A stretch of DNA of 64,000 nt from Prosopocoilus inquinatus (taxonomy: Eukaryota; Arthropoda; Insecta; Coleoptera; Lucanidae), in contig JAYKNF010000013.1 in NCBI GenBank assembly GCA_036172665.1, positions 806,001-870,000 on the forward strand, read 5' to 3'. A program made the position numbers and the translations under genes. Of this stretch, positions 52,355 to 64,000 are shown in pieces; the stretch's first letter is position 1, and every line of letters starts with the position of its first letter. The notes below the pieces were generated by a model. It did no database searches, was not told the origin of the DNA, and worked only from the letters and a program-made list of their open reading frames with translations.

Positions 52355-53362
52355 TTGCCTAGCGACATCCTACAATTGCTTTTTGACCTAACAAATTTTT
52401 TTGTAATAATTGCCGTTAAAAATTTTTCTTTTACTTTTTTTAGACTTTAGAAAAATTTTGTGCAAATCGTTTTTGATTGCAGTGAGAACCTCGAGCAGCC
52501 TCTGGACAGCTGTTTCAGCCCTGCTTGGGGCTTCTTCAGCAGAAACGTAGCTCGACATTCCCACTGCAGACCAAAAACGACTTGCCCAATTTATTCGCAA
52601 TTGCGATGTAAGAATGATGAACAGATAAAATAGCGACATCTTACTATCGCTTTTTGACCTAACATTGCAGTAGGATAGACAAATTGAAGCGGGATTTGCT
52701 CCTAATGAGTCCCCCATGCAAGGCGGCCATGCTTGCTGTCAAAGCATAATGAAAGATTTTAGAAAAATTTTGTGCAAATCGTTTTTGGTCTGCAGTGGGA
52801 ATGTCGAGCTACGTTTCTGCTGAAGAAGCCCCAAGCAGGGCTGAAACAGCTGTCCAGAGGCTGCTCGAGGTTCTCACTGCAATCAAAAACGATTTGCACA
52901 AAATTTTTCTAAAATCTTTCATTATGCTTTGACAGCAAGCATGGCCGCCTTGCATGGGGGACTCATTAGGAGCAAATCCCGCTTCAATTTGTCTATCCTA
53001 CTGCAATGTTAGGTCAAAAAGCGATAGTAAGATGTCGCTATTTTATCTGTTCATCATTCTTACATCGCAATTGCGAATAAATTGGGCAAGTCGTTTTTGG
53101 TCTGCAGTGGGAATGTCGAGCTACGTTTCTGCTGAAGAAGCCCCAAGCAGGGCTGAAACAGCTGTCCAGAGGCTGCTCGAGGTTCTCACTGCAATCAAAA
53201 ACGATTTGCACAAAATTTTTCTAAAATCTTTCATTATGCTTTGACAGCAAGCATGGCCGCCTTGCATGGGGGACTCATTAGGAGCAAATCCCGCTTCAAT
53301 TTGTCTATCCTACTGCAATGTTAGGTCAAAAAGCGATAGTAAGATGTCGCTATTTTATCTGT
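52355..53362. repeat. 312-bp repeat family, head-to-head array
   Basis: 52440 to about 52785 is in minus orientation, then about 1.9 units in plus orientation to 53362. The left edge at 52362 carries a decayed terminus (GCGACATCCTACAATTGCTT) and the right edge the intact inverted form ending GATGTCGCTATTTTATCTG. It behaves like an element with tandem-repeat inverted ends. Confidence 0.85.
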
Positions 53363-53880
53363 TTTTTTAGACTGTTAAAAAGTTCATATTTTTCTTTAAT
53401 TTTCAATTATTTATTATTTCTCACAAATTCTAATTCCTTCAGAAATTTAATTTTTTTCCGTTTTGATTGCGTTTCGCGATTATCGATTTTTTTATTTCTG
53501 ATGTACCAGTTCTTGCAAACTGCTTGGATTGTCTATTGTCTTCTTTTAGCTTTTGGCAATCCATCAAATTCATTTTGAATATTTGCTACTAACTGCCATC
53601 TTGAGAATTTTTAAAAGAAAGAAAAATTTCATATTTGTTTTCAAAATCCATAATCCATCCTGAGCAATCCCCAAACAACTACCAAAATAATGATACGGTT
53701 GGCAAAATTACTGCAGAGCTGCAATATAACAAGCGCCGCCTGATCTCTACATTTTCCATACTATGAAGAAACTAAAAAAATCGTGTGTATTTTTTTTGTT
53801 ATTTTCCGATTTTTTTTTAAATTCAGCTTGTATGTTACGGGCAGTATGTGTTCATCGCGACCGTTCATGTGTTTATTTTA

Positions 53881-55659
53881 TACAGGGAGATTCAGGCAAC
53901 CCTTTCATTAAAAGTTTACGGACTTCTCCTTTGAATTTCTGTTTCATATTTTGCAGTTATAAGTTAACTATAGGGATCTATCAAAATATAATATTTTCAA
54001 ATTTCGCACACCCCAATTTTTAATGCATTTTTGAAATCTTCATAAAAATATAAAAATATTTTGTGCAACATGTCATACAAGAAAAATTAACCGTTTCCGA
54101 GATATTTTAATTTTTTTTAAATAACTCAGACTTGCAGAACCTTGGTTATGATACTGCCATCTTTGTGCAACAAAAACCATGATGCCCATTTTTGGCCTGT
54201 AGAAGGCTACAGTAACATTCTTTCAGATCATGTCCAGTTTTACACTTGATTGCTTACAGGCTGGTTGAAAAGTAACTTCTATTCGAACTCATTTCAACCG
54301 TCGAAAAGTCATGTTTTTTAAATGGAACGCCTAATATATTTTGATACCATGTGACTCAGGATTAAATATTCTTTCGTCCTGTATTAGCATTCCCTATACC
54401 TATCTCTTATAGTTCACTCGTTATCGATGATTTCTTTTTAACACGTAATTTTTTTTCCATTTTTCGGTATTATTTTTAAATAGTGGGCTTGAAAACTAGA
54501 AAAATTATAATTTTTAAATCATCCGTCTATTAGGAATTAAAAAAAACAATTTAATCGCTACGAAGAACCAAAAAATGAATAATCAAACACAGACATATTA
54601 AAGATATTTCATGATAAAAAAATCGACAATTCAAGAAGTTAATAAAGAAAAGTTGTTATGTCGAGGAAAATGCGTTATTACTTAGATACAGTAGAAAGTT
54701 ATTACTAATAAATAATAGCCGAAGACAAATTAGAGCCAATATTATGACCAACAATTTGTGTATTATTTTTAATGTTTCTGATTTATTTATTAGTTTTCGT
54801 AAAATTTTGTATTCTAAGTGTAAATTTCTCCTTGTAAATGTGTAAATAGTCATACCAAGAATTCTAATACATGCGGCATATATAAACAAAAAGTTCAGAT
54901 GACAGATGTGTATTTAAATATTATTTATCGGTTTTTAAAATGAAATTGAAATTACAGTCAGAAATTAATTTAGAAAATCTCAGTTTGTTAAATTTTCTTA
55001 GCATACTATTCAGGAATAATACTGAAAATTGAAAAAAATTGATGTCTCAAAGAGAAAATCATGAATAGAAAGAGAAAGGTAAGAGATGGGTATAGGGAAT
55101 GCTAATACTGTTCGAAAGAACATTTAATTTTGCTTCTTATGGTATAAAAAAATACTGGGTGTTCTATTTTAAAAACATGACTTTTCGACTGTTGAAATCA
55201 GTTCGATTAGAAGTTACTTTTCAACCAGCCCGTAAACGATTTTGTGTAAAATTAGGTATGACCTGAAAGCTTATGAACATACCTTACTACAGGCCAAAAA
55301 TTGAAATTATGGCTTTTGTTACACAAAGATGGCAGCACCATAAAGAAGGTACTGCAACTTTGAACTTTTTTTAAAAAATGGAAATATCTCTAAAACGGCT
55401 AATTTTTCTTGTATCACATTTTACACAAAATCTTTTTAGAATTTCATGAAGATTTCAGAAATGCAATAAAAAATGGGGTATTCCATTTAAAATAAAAAAG
55501 TTGACAGCAACTTCCGGTACAAGCGGAAGTGTCCGAAAGTTGGAAATATTATATTTTAATAGATCATTATCGCTAACTTATAACCGCAAAATAAGAAATA
55601 GAAATTCAAAAAGGAAGTCCGTAAACTTCTAATGAATGTGTTGCCTGAATCTCCCTGTA
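53881..55659. mobile_element. Foldback element, arms over 500 bp
   Basis: The left end TACAGGGAGATTCAGGCAAC pairs with GTTGCCTGAATCTCCCTGTA at the right. The arms stay complementary inward to GCATTCCCTATACCTATCTC (54390) against GAGATGGGTATAGGGAATGC (55085). TA at both ends suggests a Tc1/mariner-type target. The loop (54420-55080) has only a 77-codon frame with no recognised content. Confidence 0.8.
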
Positions 55660-56636
55660 TTGCCATCCAAGTTCAAATCACGCGCAACCTGCAAACACTT
55701 TCTGCCCGGCAAATTTGAAATAAGTTTCATGAAATTTCTGAATGCTACGTCATATTTCAATGAAATGAAATTTATGTGAAATATTTCACTTGAAATGTTT
55801 TGTCTTTACAACACTACTTTTCCAATTATAATTCTGTCCGGTTAGATTTTGAAATCCATTTATTTGAAACAATTTGTTTAAATCGATAAGTCATCATAAG
55901 GTGCTTTATTTTGCTCACAAAAACGTGTTTCAAACGCGTTTAGATTCAAAGACGGACGTTCTTATCAAATGGATTAATCCCCACACTCCTTGAAATTTTT
56001 GATATATCAACTCTGTGATACTTACGTTATTTCAGGAATTATTTTTTTGTGTTCTTTTAAAACATTTTAAGAAAATAATTCCCGGTTAATTATTTACATT
56101 TAGGCTGAGTTTCACCGACATCTGAAATTAAATGCCTAATCCACGTAAGTTAATCGGTGATTGAAATTTAATTCATGTTAAAACATCAACGCATTTTTCA
56201 TACGAATTAGTTGATTTGCAACGTCACTAATACAGTATCAAAACTGTGACGTTTAGCATTACGATTGGCCATTTATCTAGTCCGTTTGTATTCAGATGTG
56301 TCACTTGAGGCAGTTTCTAGTTTGTGTGCGTTTAAGTCGTCGTATTTGATGAAATACACCAATAATTTTGTTAATTTCCATTGATGTCTGGGCCATATAA
56401 CTATATAAATTCTCTGGAATTTGCATCAATTTGCTTTGTAACATGTGGAAATATCCTACTGAGCTGACACATGCAACCTTCGCATGTGTCTGTTAATCTG
56501 TGCTGAAGATATTAATATGATCCGCTAAAACTTGCTGAACACTTTCAGTAGCAAAAAATCGCAAAGTAATCAGTAACTGAGTAATTGCTGATATTGGAAA
56601 ATTTCTATTGGTTGTAAGCTCTAATGCAGTGTTTCT
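55660..56636. other. Non-coding spacer, one half of a diverged direct repeat
   Basis: About 56148-56330 resembles 57128-57350 in the same orientation; shared words are GTTAATC-GTGATT, AATTCATGTTAAAACA and AATTAGTTGATTT. No gene. Confidence 0.45.
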
Positions 56637-56836
56637 CAACCTAGGTTCGGCAAAGGGGTGTTTGGGTTCCTCCGCAAATAAAAACGGAAATCACACCTCA
56701 AAAAAAAATTGTCATGTAAAAGTAGCATAATATCGATATTTTGATGAAACATTATTTCATATTTTAGTGCTAAGGGGATCCCTAAGGAAAAAATATAAGA
56801 ACAGTAAGTTCGCTCTACAAAAGGTTGAGAAACACT
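56637..56836. mobile_element. 200-bp hAT-type miniature element
   Basis: Ends CAGTGTTTCTCAACCT and AGGTTGAGAAACACTG are perfect inverted repeats of the type used by many hAT transposons. Flanks CTCTAATG and CTCTAACA are an 8-bp duplication with two differences. Non-coding. Confidence 0.85.
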
Positions 56837-57644
56837 GCTCTAACATACTGATTTCAAAAATATCCAGCATATCTTGAACCACTTCTTTTGAAAATCTTTA
56901 ACGCATCTTAAAATCTACATCAGCGTAAATCAATAATGGGTTAGTTCTTTTTTTGAAATTTTCGGTCTTGGTATAATCTGAATCCGAGGATCAACCGGAG
57001 GAATCTCTTTCTTCAGAAGAAGACATAATTTGTATGTTCCAGTACATCCCAATACGTTAAAACGCTTTTGGCTAAGTTGCTGACTGACATATATGACTGA
57101 CAGCTGAAATTTATGCATTAATTTGTGTTAGTTAATCCGTGATTAAAATATAATTCATGTTAAAACAAACGCTGTTGCACCGACGTATTTTTAACTCAAA
57201 TTAGTTGATTTCCGATTAAAGTGATACGTCATTAGTATAGATGACGTGTCTCGAGTAAGTATGACGTTACTGTTATGGTTTGTCATTATCCAGTCCGTTT
57301 TATCCGATAGTCAATTTATATACAACTCACTTGCGGCCTTTCTTTTAAAAAGGGAACGTTAAACCAACTTCGTTCATTTAAATTAAATTCGTAATAGCAG
57401 TTAACTCTTGTTCGATGAATTATAATATTGTTTATTATTAGTATTAATGTAATCAACTAATGTAAACTTAAATAAATATCAAAATATATCGTGAATGTTT
57501 AGAATTAAAAAAAAATATTAGTTCTGGCTTAATTAAAACAGCATTTTGTAGCTGAAGTAAGTACTTCAAGCAAGTTATTTTAATAATGTATATTTCGTAA
57601 TGAACGATTATTATTAGAAACTGAAATTTGCCTAAAATCTTAAC
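56837..57644. other. Non-coding spacer
   Basis: Contains the second half (57128-57350) of the direct repeat. The 62-codon minus frame at 57118-56930 is not recognisable. Confidence 0.4.
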
Positions 57645-58406
57645 AGATAAAATTGCGACATCTTACGATCGCTTTTTGACCTGACATTGCAGTAGGATAG
57701 ACAAATTGAAGCGGGATTTGCTCCTAATAAGTCCCCCAGACAAGGCGGTCATGCTTGCTGTCAAAACATAATGAAAGTTTAAAAAATATTTGCTGCAAAT
57801 CGTTTTTGATTACCCATGCGATTTACTCGGATCGTTTTTCGCTCCGAAGCCCCGTTCGGCCGTGGTTGGCCCGAAAGGGCACTTTTCGCTTATCACTTTT
57901 CGCGTACTTTTCGCTTATAACTTTCTGATTATACATATAAATAAAATAGAAATTAAAATGATTTGCATTACATTTGCAAGGCGGCCATGCTTGCAAGGGG
58001 GACTTATTAGGAGCAAATCCCGCTTCAATTTGTCTATCCTACTGCAATGTCAGGTCAAAAAGCGATCGTAAGATGTCGCTATTTTATCTGTTCATCACTC
58101 TTACATCGCAATTGCGAATAAATTGGACAAGTCGTTTTTGTTTGCAGTGGGAATGTCGAGCTACGTCTCTGCTGAAGAAGCCCCAAGCAGGGCTGAAACA
58201 GCTGTACAGAGGCTGCTCGAGGTTTTCACTGCAATCAAGATCGATTTGCACAAATTTTTTTTTCAAAACTTTCATTATGCTTTGACAGCAAGCACGGCCG
58301 CCTTGCATGGGGGACTCATTAGGAGCAAATCCCGCTTCAATTTGTCTATCCTACAGCAATGTCAGGTCAAAAAGCGATCGTAAGATATCGCTATTTTATC
58401 TGTTCA
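57645..58406. repeat. 312-bp repeat family, head-to-head pair with an internal spacer
   Basis: 57645-57815 is inverted against 57977-58406. Both outer ends carry AACAGATAAAAT and GCGACATCTTACGATCGCTT or its complement. The spacer 57816-57976 includes repeated TTTTCGCTTATCACTTTTCG-like words. This copy is more diverged than those at 52 and 60 kb. Confidence 0.8.
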
Positions 58407-58439
58407 CCCCTTGTTACATTGACGTTGTTCCTGATCGAC

Positions 58440-59149
58440 TCGACCGGGAAACAGTGTTTCCCCACAGTATAGACATCAATCAGTACGGACAGCTCTTGTC
58501 GGCACCTTTGAAGTTCATACTACAATTTTCCGAACCCAAGCAGGCGGGCAGTCATTCTAATGCTACCAGATGTCGCTACTTGAAAAACTTATTTATTTCG
58601 TAAGATATACTTCTTATTTTAAAAAACAAAATCTTGTTTTATTAGAAAAATTACAAGTGAGCTCAAAATAGTCGAAACATGATGAAATTCGATAAGATAA
58701 TTTAATGGTCGATAAGTAAATCCACCAAAACAGCTGATCGGTAATTGACGGCCATATTGAATGTGTGCCGGAATTCTGGCGGAACGTCCGTTTCTTGGCC
58801 ATGTTCAGGTGATCACCGAGCCTGAATGCAGACCCTGATGCAGACTCAGCATATTGAAAGTTAACAACTCGGGTTCTTAAAGGGTTAATGTGAGAATACT
58901 AGTTGCTGAAGCTTGGCACTCCAAAAGCATGTCTGTTCAATAGCTATGTTGAATTAGTAACTCATAGTAACTCAGCTCCTCTGGTTACCTGAACGAGGCC
59001 ATTAACCATTGACCGTGGCGCCACGCTCGGCCGCTTGATGAATGCCCGCTCACGTCGCACATGAGCTCTCAGAAACGGTAAGAGCGAAAACCCCAAGCTG
59101 TCCCTACTGATTGATGTGTATACTGTGATACTGTGGTTTCCCGGTCGAC
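58440..59149. mobile_element. Inverted-repeat DNA element, unsplit copy
   Basis: Left TCGACCGGGAAAC... TATAGACATCAATCAGTA and right GATTGATGTGTATACTGTG... GGTTTCCCGGTCGA are inverted. It matches 22812-23407 plus 29442-29497 nearly base for base and shows the site AGAAACGGT (59071) without a BEL insertion. Frames inside are not genes. Confidence 0.85.
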
Positions 59150-59231
59150 TATTTCGTACGTAAAACGTTAACTACAGGGCGATGAGTTCAAAAAAATTAA
59201 TTAACAGGTAAAAGTTATTACCTGTAGTAAT

Positions 59232-60712
59232 TAACATATAAAATAGTGACATCTTACTATCGCTTTTTGACCTAACATTGCAGTAGGATAGACAAATTGA
59301 AGCGGGATTTGCTCCTAATGAGTCCCCCATGCAAGGCGGCCATGCTTGCTGTCAAAGCATAATGAAAGATTTTAGAAAAATTTTGTGCAAATCGTTCTTG
59401 ATTGCAGTGAGAACCTCGAGCAGCCTCTGGACAGCTGTTTCAGCCCTGCTTGGGGTTTCTTCAGCAGAAACGTAGCTCGACATTCCCACTGCAGACCAAA
59501 AACGACTTGCCCAATTTATTCGCAAATGCGATGTAAGAAAGATGAACATATAAAATAGCGACATCTTACTATCGCTTTTTGACCTAACATTGCAGTAGGA
59601 TAGACAAATTGAAGCGGGATTTGCTCCTAATGAGTCCCCCATGCAAGGCGGCCATGCTTGCTGTCAAAGCATAATGAAAGATTTTAGAAAAATTTTGTGC
59701 AAATCGTTCTTGATTGCAGTGAGAACCTCGAACAGGCTCTGGACAGCTGTTTCAGCCCTGCTTGGGGCTTATTCAGCAGAAACGTAGCTCGACAGCAAGC
59801 ATGGCCGCCTTGCATGGGGGACTCATGAGGAGCAAATCCCGCTTCAATTTGTCTATCCTACTGCAATGTTAGGTCAAAAAGCGATAGTAATGTCGCTATT
59901 TTATATGTTCATCTTTCTTACATCGCATTTGCGAATAAATTGGGCAAGTCGTTTTTGGTCTGCAGTGGGAATGTCGAGCTACGTTTCTGCTGAAGAAGCC
60001 CCAAGCAGGGCTGAAACAGCTGTCCAGAGGCTGCTCGAGGTTCTCACTGCAATCAAGAACGATTTGCACAAAATTTTTCTAAAATCTTTCATTATGCTTT
60101 GACAGCAAGCATGGCCGCCTTGCATGGGGGACTCATTAGGAGCAAATCCCGCTTCAATTTGTCTATCCTACTGCAATGTTAGGTCAAAAAGCGATAGTAA
60201 GATGTCGCTATTTTATATGTTCATCTTTCTTACATCGCATTTGCGAATAAATTGGGCAAGTCGTTTTTGGTCTGCAGTGGGAATGTCGAGCTACGTTTCT
60301 GCTGAAGAAGCCCCAAGCAGGGCTGAAACAGCTGTCCAGAGGCTGCTCGAGGTTCTCACTGCAATCAAGAACGATTTGCACAAAATTTTTCTAAAATCTT
60401 TCATTATGCTTTGACAGCAAGCATGGCCGCCTTGCATGGGGGACTCATTAGGAGCAAATCCCGCTTCAATTTGTCTATCCTACTGCAATGTTAGGTCGAA
60501 AAGCGATAGTAAGATGTCGCTATTTTATATGTTCATCTTTCTTACATCGCATTTGCGAATAAATTGGGCAAGTCGTTTTTGGTCTGCAGTGGGAATGTCG
60601 AGCTACGTTTCTGCTGAAGAAGCCCCAAGCAGGGCTGAAACAGCTGTCCAGAGGCTGCTCGAGGTTCTCACTGCAATCAAGAACGATTTGCACAAAATTT
60701 TTCTAAAATGTA
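59232..60712. repeat. 312-bp repeat family, largest head-to-head array
   Basis: 59232 to about 59790 holds nearly two minus-strand units; then, after the flip at CGTAGCTCGACAGCAAGCAT, about three plus-strand units follow to 60712. Units are almost identical, sharing ATCTTTCTTACATCGCATTT and AAGAACGATTTG, which differ from the arrays at 37 and 52 kb. This indicates local homogenisation. The right edge ends in CTAAAATGTAG. Confidence 0.9.
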
Positions 60713-61424
60713 GTAATTAAGTTTAAATTTTGGTATTTAAGACTTAATTGAACACTGCTTTACAATAAATAACTATTTTAAATATTCTAGTCTCGTAAAA
60801 GTGATTTTCATTTTTGTGTCAATTAAAGAAGAAATTAAGAAACTTAACTGCAACTTTCTTATTAATTGGTTTTGGTCATAAAAGAATTAATAAAAAAAAC
60901 TTTATTTTGATCTCCTACAGCTGCCCTCCTCCGAACGTTATGAGACATCCAGAATAAAATAAATTAATAAAAATAAATTAAACCCTAATAATTTCAAGCT
61001 CACATATCATGAAAAGTATGAAACCAAATATAGACAAACTACAGATTGTTGCAATTAGAAATATTTCTTAATTCAAAAAAATATGTTGCGAGTTTCATTT
61101 TAAATAATATAATTGATACACCCTTGTTGGTTTAAACCGAATGCTTCTACGGCCGTCATCCAAGATTGAAATGGCTACTGGTTGAAAACGCTTCATTACG
61201 ATTTCTTTCACTGCCATCATTTCGCTGTTCATTGTAGAACCTCCTCTGAAACTGACGGGAAGCAGTAGTATACCATTAGCAGCTCTGAGGAATTTCTTCT
61301 GCAATGAAGAGCAAAACGTCGGCGTAGGAAAAATCTCGATGCGGTTCCAAATGGAATCAGTCATTTGGGTTTCCGATCGGCAGTTGTTTAATATTTTCTG
61401 AATAAATTCTGGATTGATTGGACT
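60713..61424. other. Non-coding or unrecognised
   Basis: The minus strand is open for 89 codons at 61364-61095 (FLRAANGILLLPVSFRGGST and on), of mixed composition. I do not recognise it; it could be an old transposon fragment. Confidence 0.3.
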
Positions 61425-61702
61425 CGAGTCAATTCACTCGAGTCGACTCGATTCAATTCACTCGAGTCGACTCGATTCAATTAACTCGAGTAGACTAGAT
61501 TCAATTAACTCGAGTCGACTCTATTCTTTCAAACGACGATTTTCAGCCAAGCACTCGAGTCTTTTGATCTGGACTCGAGTCTCTTGACTCGATTCTTTTA
61601 TAAAAGTATTCAAGTCGATTCAATTCTTAAAAACAGCGACTCGTCACATCACTACTTTCAATCCTTTCAATGCTCCGCGTTTATTCCCTGGCCCATCTCT
61701 AG
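61425..61702. mobile_element. 24-bp tandem repeat next to an hAT-type end
   Basis: About four units of CACTCGAGTCGACTCGATTC plus AATT run from 61430 to 61530; further CTCGAGT words lie beyond. The terminus TGGCCCATCTCTAG at 61690-61703 equals the right end of the hAT-type element at 17943-18412. The left terminus was not found. Confidence 0.6.
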
Positions 61703-61988
61703 CCTGTAATAAATAAGATTATGGAGAGTTAATATTATGGATATACACGAGTATGGATAATGTTCGGCTAAAATTTGTGTTTACGTCTACCACACAAAGA
61801 ATTTTATATTTTGACAGTTTGTTCCAATTTTCTAAAAACGTTGATTCAAAATGGTGGATGTTTGTCATAAAATAATTTCCATCTAATTTCCATAATGTGT
61901 GAGCTACAGTAAAGTGCATTTAATTTTAAATCCGTGTTCAGTTAAATGGTCTGCAGATAAATTTGTTGTGGTTACCAGATCAAAAAAA

Positions 61989-63679
61989 ATGTGCGATGCC
62001 TGTTCGGAGTTCTTGCAATTGCTTGTTACATGTAAGTAAAATTTGAAGTTTTAAATCCCCACAGACACAGCGGGTTTTCTATTAGTTTTTTTACAAAGCG
62101 GTTATATACTCTAATCGTTCGTATCGTTCTTTGTTCTTTCTAATTTAGTTAATAACAAATGGTTTGAATAAATCTTTCTTTTGTGCTTTAGATGAAAATC
62201 AAGTGTCTAGAGATGCAAATGATTTGCCCATTTTAACCAAACATGATATTAGTGTGGTGCTTCTTTATGCCCAGACGTGGCCATCAAGGTAAGTCTTAAA
62301 CATTTATAAAAAAAGTGTTGTTTTTCAGGTTATGTTTTGTTAAAGGCCGTGTTAAGTGAACGGTCAAATTGTACAAAATCGTCAAGTCAGTGGTTTGACT
62401 AAACCCTCTGGCCAATCACCAATCGAGAAAACTGATCACGTGATTTGGTCTGACCACTTCGACCGTTCACTTACCACAGCCAAAATAACTATACGTATGA
62501 AAACAAGGTTAACTTGTTATTGTTGATTTTAGGCAATGTATGTGCTGTTACCGTGATCCCAAAAATTTAGAAAGATTCAGCTTGATTACGCAAGGTATAA
62601 TATACTTGATCGTTTGCCAACTGAAAGAGTTAAGTGAGTCTCATGTCGAAGAGAAAAATCACAAAAACAAAGAGAAAACACCATCGGATAAAAATGAAAC
62701 TGTCAAGGAGAAAGAGGATAAACAGGGTGTCATTCAGGAGCGCGATAAACTCTTGATTTTAGTTGCAAAAATATTCCTGCTAAATTTTCCTTTGTATGTC
62801 GCATTTAAGCACACAATCCAGGCCAAGCTGGATGAGCTTACGCAACAGGATATGCAGACGTTAAATTTATTTTGTGACTTGCACGACTCTGAAATACCGA
62901 TTTATTTGTTACGAAATGTTAGCTTGTTTTGTAAAACCGGAGGCTTACATGCTATGACGGCTTGTTTCACCCATCTTACTCCTCAAGAACTTCCAGTTTC
63001 AACAGCGCATGCAATGATTTCTGTTGGTTAGTACATTTCTATTTTGCTAGTAATGTGTTGAAAAGTATAACTTCTCCATATTCTTTCTTATCGAAAGCAA
63101 TAATTACTTTCAATTTTTGGAATCTAACAGTTTTCAGCCAGCAGGATTTTAAGTTTTACAAGAACTTAGAACTGTTAGGTTCTATAAAATTCTAGGTTGT
63201 AAAAATTAATTTTTTTAGTGTGCAACTTAAAATTATGGATGAATTTTAAAAGTATGGTCTCACTATTAGTTCCATTACGTTCCTGTGTCCTGCGTTACAT
63301 GTGTAAGCTATCAGATCAAGATCTTCGAACACCAACAATAAAGAGTATGGCAGGTGTGTATTGAATTATTTCTGTATGGTTCACGCAGTTAAATAAAAAA
63401 ATTACAGATTTTATGTGGAATGCGATTAAAGATCCTTTGGACACACCAATGGCATTCGACATTGATGGATTGGATTTGGCATTTAAGTATTTTATATCTA
63501 GTACTCTAACAATGAGGTTGGCTGGTATCACTCAAATTAATAATCAAATTGGCGTACTGGCTGAATTATGTGTAGGTGAAGCATTACCTGAAGCGGAATC
63601 GGCCCCGAGACATATGGCGGACTGGCTGATTAATAATAATATTATTACACACATTTTTGGTCCTAATCTACATGTTGAA
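61989..63679 (+). CDS. puf: USP34/puffyeye-type deubiquitinase, first five exons
   Basis: Exons 61989-62031, 62192-62288, 62533-63026, 63219-63353 and 63408-63679 join in phase to 347 residues (MCDACSEFLQLLVT...). The last donor is GTAAGT after GPNLHVE, and the gene continues beyond the window. Similar to the N-terminus of USP34: SRQCMCCYRDPKNLE, LVAKIFLLNFPLYVAFKH, MWNAIKDPLDTP, DLAFKYFISSTLTMRLAGIT and DWLINNNIITHIFGPNLH. The family protein exceeds 3,000 residues with the catalytic UCH domain far downstream, so nothing of the active site is here; this part is helical repeat. A lysine/glutamate-rich low-complexity insert lies around 75-110. Known roles of the family: deubiquitination in Wnt and Myc-related control. 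Start ATG follows an A-rich leader. Confidence 0.92.
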
Positions 63680-64000
63680 GTAAGTAAAATTGCTAAATAA
63701 GAACACTAGTCTTTAGCGATGCCCCGAAGCTTTGGTTTTGCTTCGGTATTCGCCCGCCTTGGCTAAGGTGACCATATGTCCCGATTTTGGCGAGACAGTT
63801 CTGGTTTTCAACAGTTTGCCCCGCGTTCCGCAGAGTTTTAAAAAAGTCCCACTTTTTGAAAGTACGTACCTTCTGTAGATTAGACAGTCTAGAATAGATT
63901 ATAAACCAATTACTAATTAAAATTCTTTTGGGTCGACTGTAAGTCTTTTAAACACAAGTTGACAAATTACAAATAAATTGTGACGTCATTTAGGAATATT
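63680..64000 (+). other. Intron of the USP34-type gene
   Basis: After the donor no exon is seen. About 63760-63870 contains GTGACCATATGTCCCGATTT, the look of a dispersed element end. Confidence 0.5.

Noticed and set aside
59232..60712. Regular repeats considered as a CRISPR array
   Set aside because: Units are 312 bp without unique spacers, in a eukaryotic genome.
61095..61364. 89-codon minus frame as an exon
   Set aside because: Composition is protein-like, but I recognise no family and found no splice partners.

Overview
This is eukaryotic nuclear DNA from an insect; a beetle or similar genome is plausible but not provable here. It is AT-rich, genes are spliced, and most of the 64 kb is transposon debris. 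Three host protein genes and one tRNA gene can be supported. (1) A minus-strand gene in three exons (22064-21783, 21724-19282, 10031-8494) encodes about 1,420 residues and resembles the helical regulatory half of separase, the 'three rows' protein of Drosophila. Its second intron is 9.25 kb and full of nested transposons. (2) A plus-strand gene in six exons (30467-33295, 789 residues) is the kinetochore scaffold KNL1/Spc105R, with SILK and RVSF phosphatase-docking motifs and five MELT-type motifs. (3) At the right edge, the first five exons (61989-63679, 347 residues) of the USP34/puffyeye deubiquitinase run out of the window. (4) A tRNA-Asp(GTC) lies at 51100-51171. Two of the three protein genes act in chromosome segregation; I see no evidence that they are co-regulated.

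Layout: 1-8490 holds small foldback elements, a broken THAP/P-element-like transposase gene (6505-3192) abutting a 312-bp tandem repeat array, and a palindrome carrying a candidate hammerhead ribozyme. 8494-22064 is the separase-like gene. Its intron contains at least five long inverted-repeat elements, two hAT-type elements with 8-bp target duplications, mariner remains and a small ribozyme-family insertion. 22812-29497 is one inverted-repeat element split by a BEL/Pao retrotransposon (231-bp LTRs, GAAAC target duplication); an unsplit copy of the same element at 58440-59149 shows the empty site. 30467-33295 is KNL1. 33300-37500 holds mariner, Gypsy and satellite relics. 37861-43632 is a second inverted-repeat element, split by an intact-looking Gypsy retrotransposon with identical 154-bp LTRs. 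43800-46600 is a decayed Penelope-like element and a retroviral-type protease relic. 46984-60712 is a succession of foldback elements, the tRNA, and further 312-bp arrays in both orientations. 61989 onward is USP34.

The strongest unexpected signals are these. A compact hammerhead ribozyme fold lies at 7369-7328 (minus). A separate 87-bp insertion of the same family at 13381-13467 has its end at the predicted self-cleavage site, within 2 bases. The 312-bp family forms head-to-head arrays at several places and directly adjoins a P-superfamily transposase fragment, recalling Galileo-type foldback transposons. All coordinates and splice joins were worked out by eye from sequence and reading phase; no search or folding program was run.
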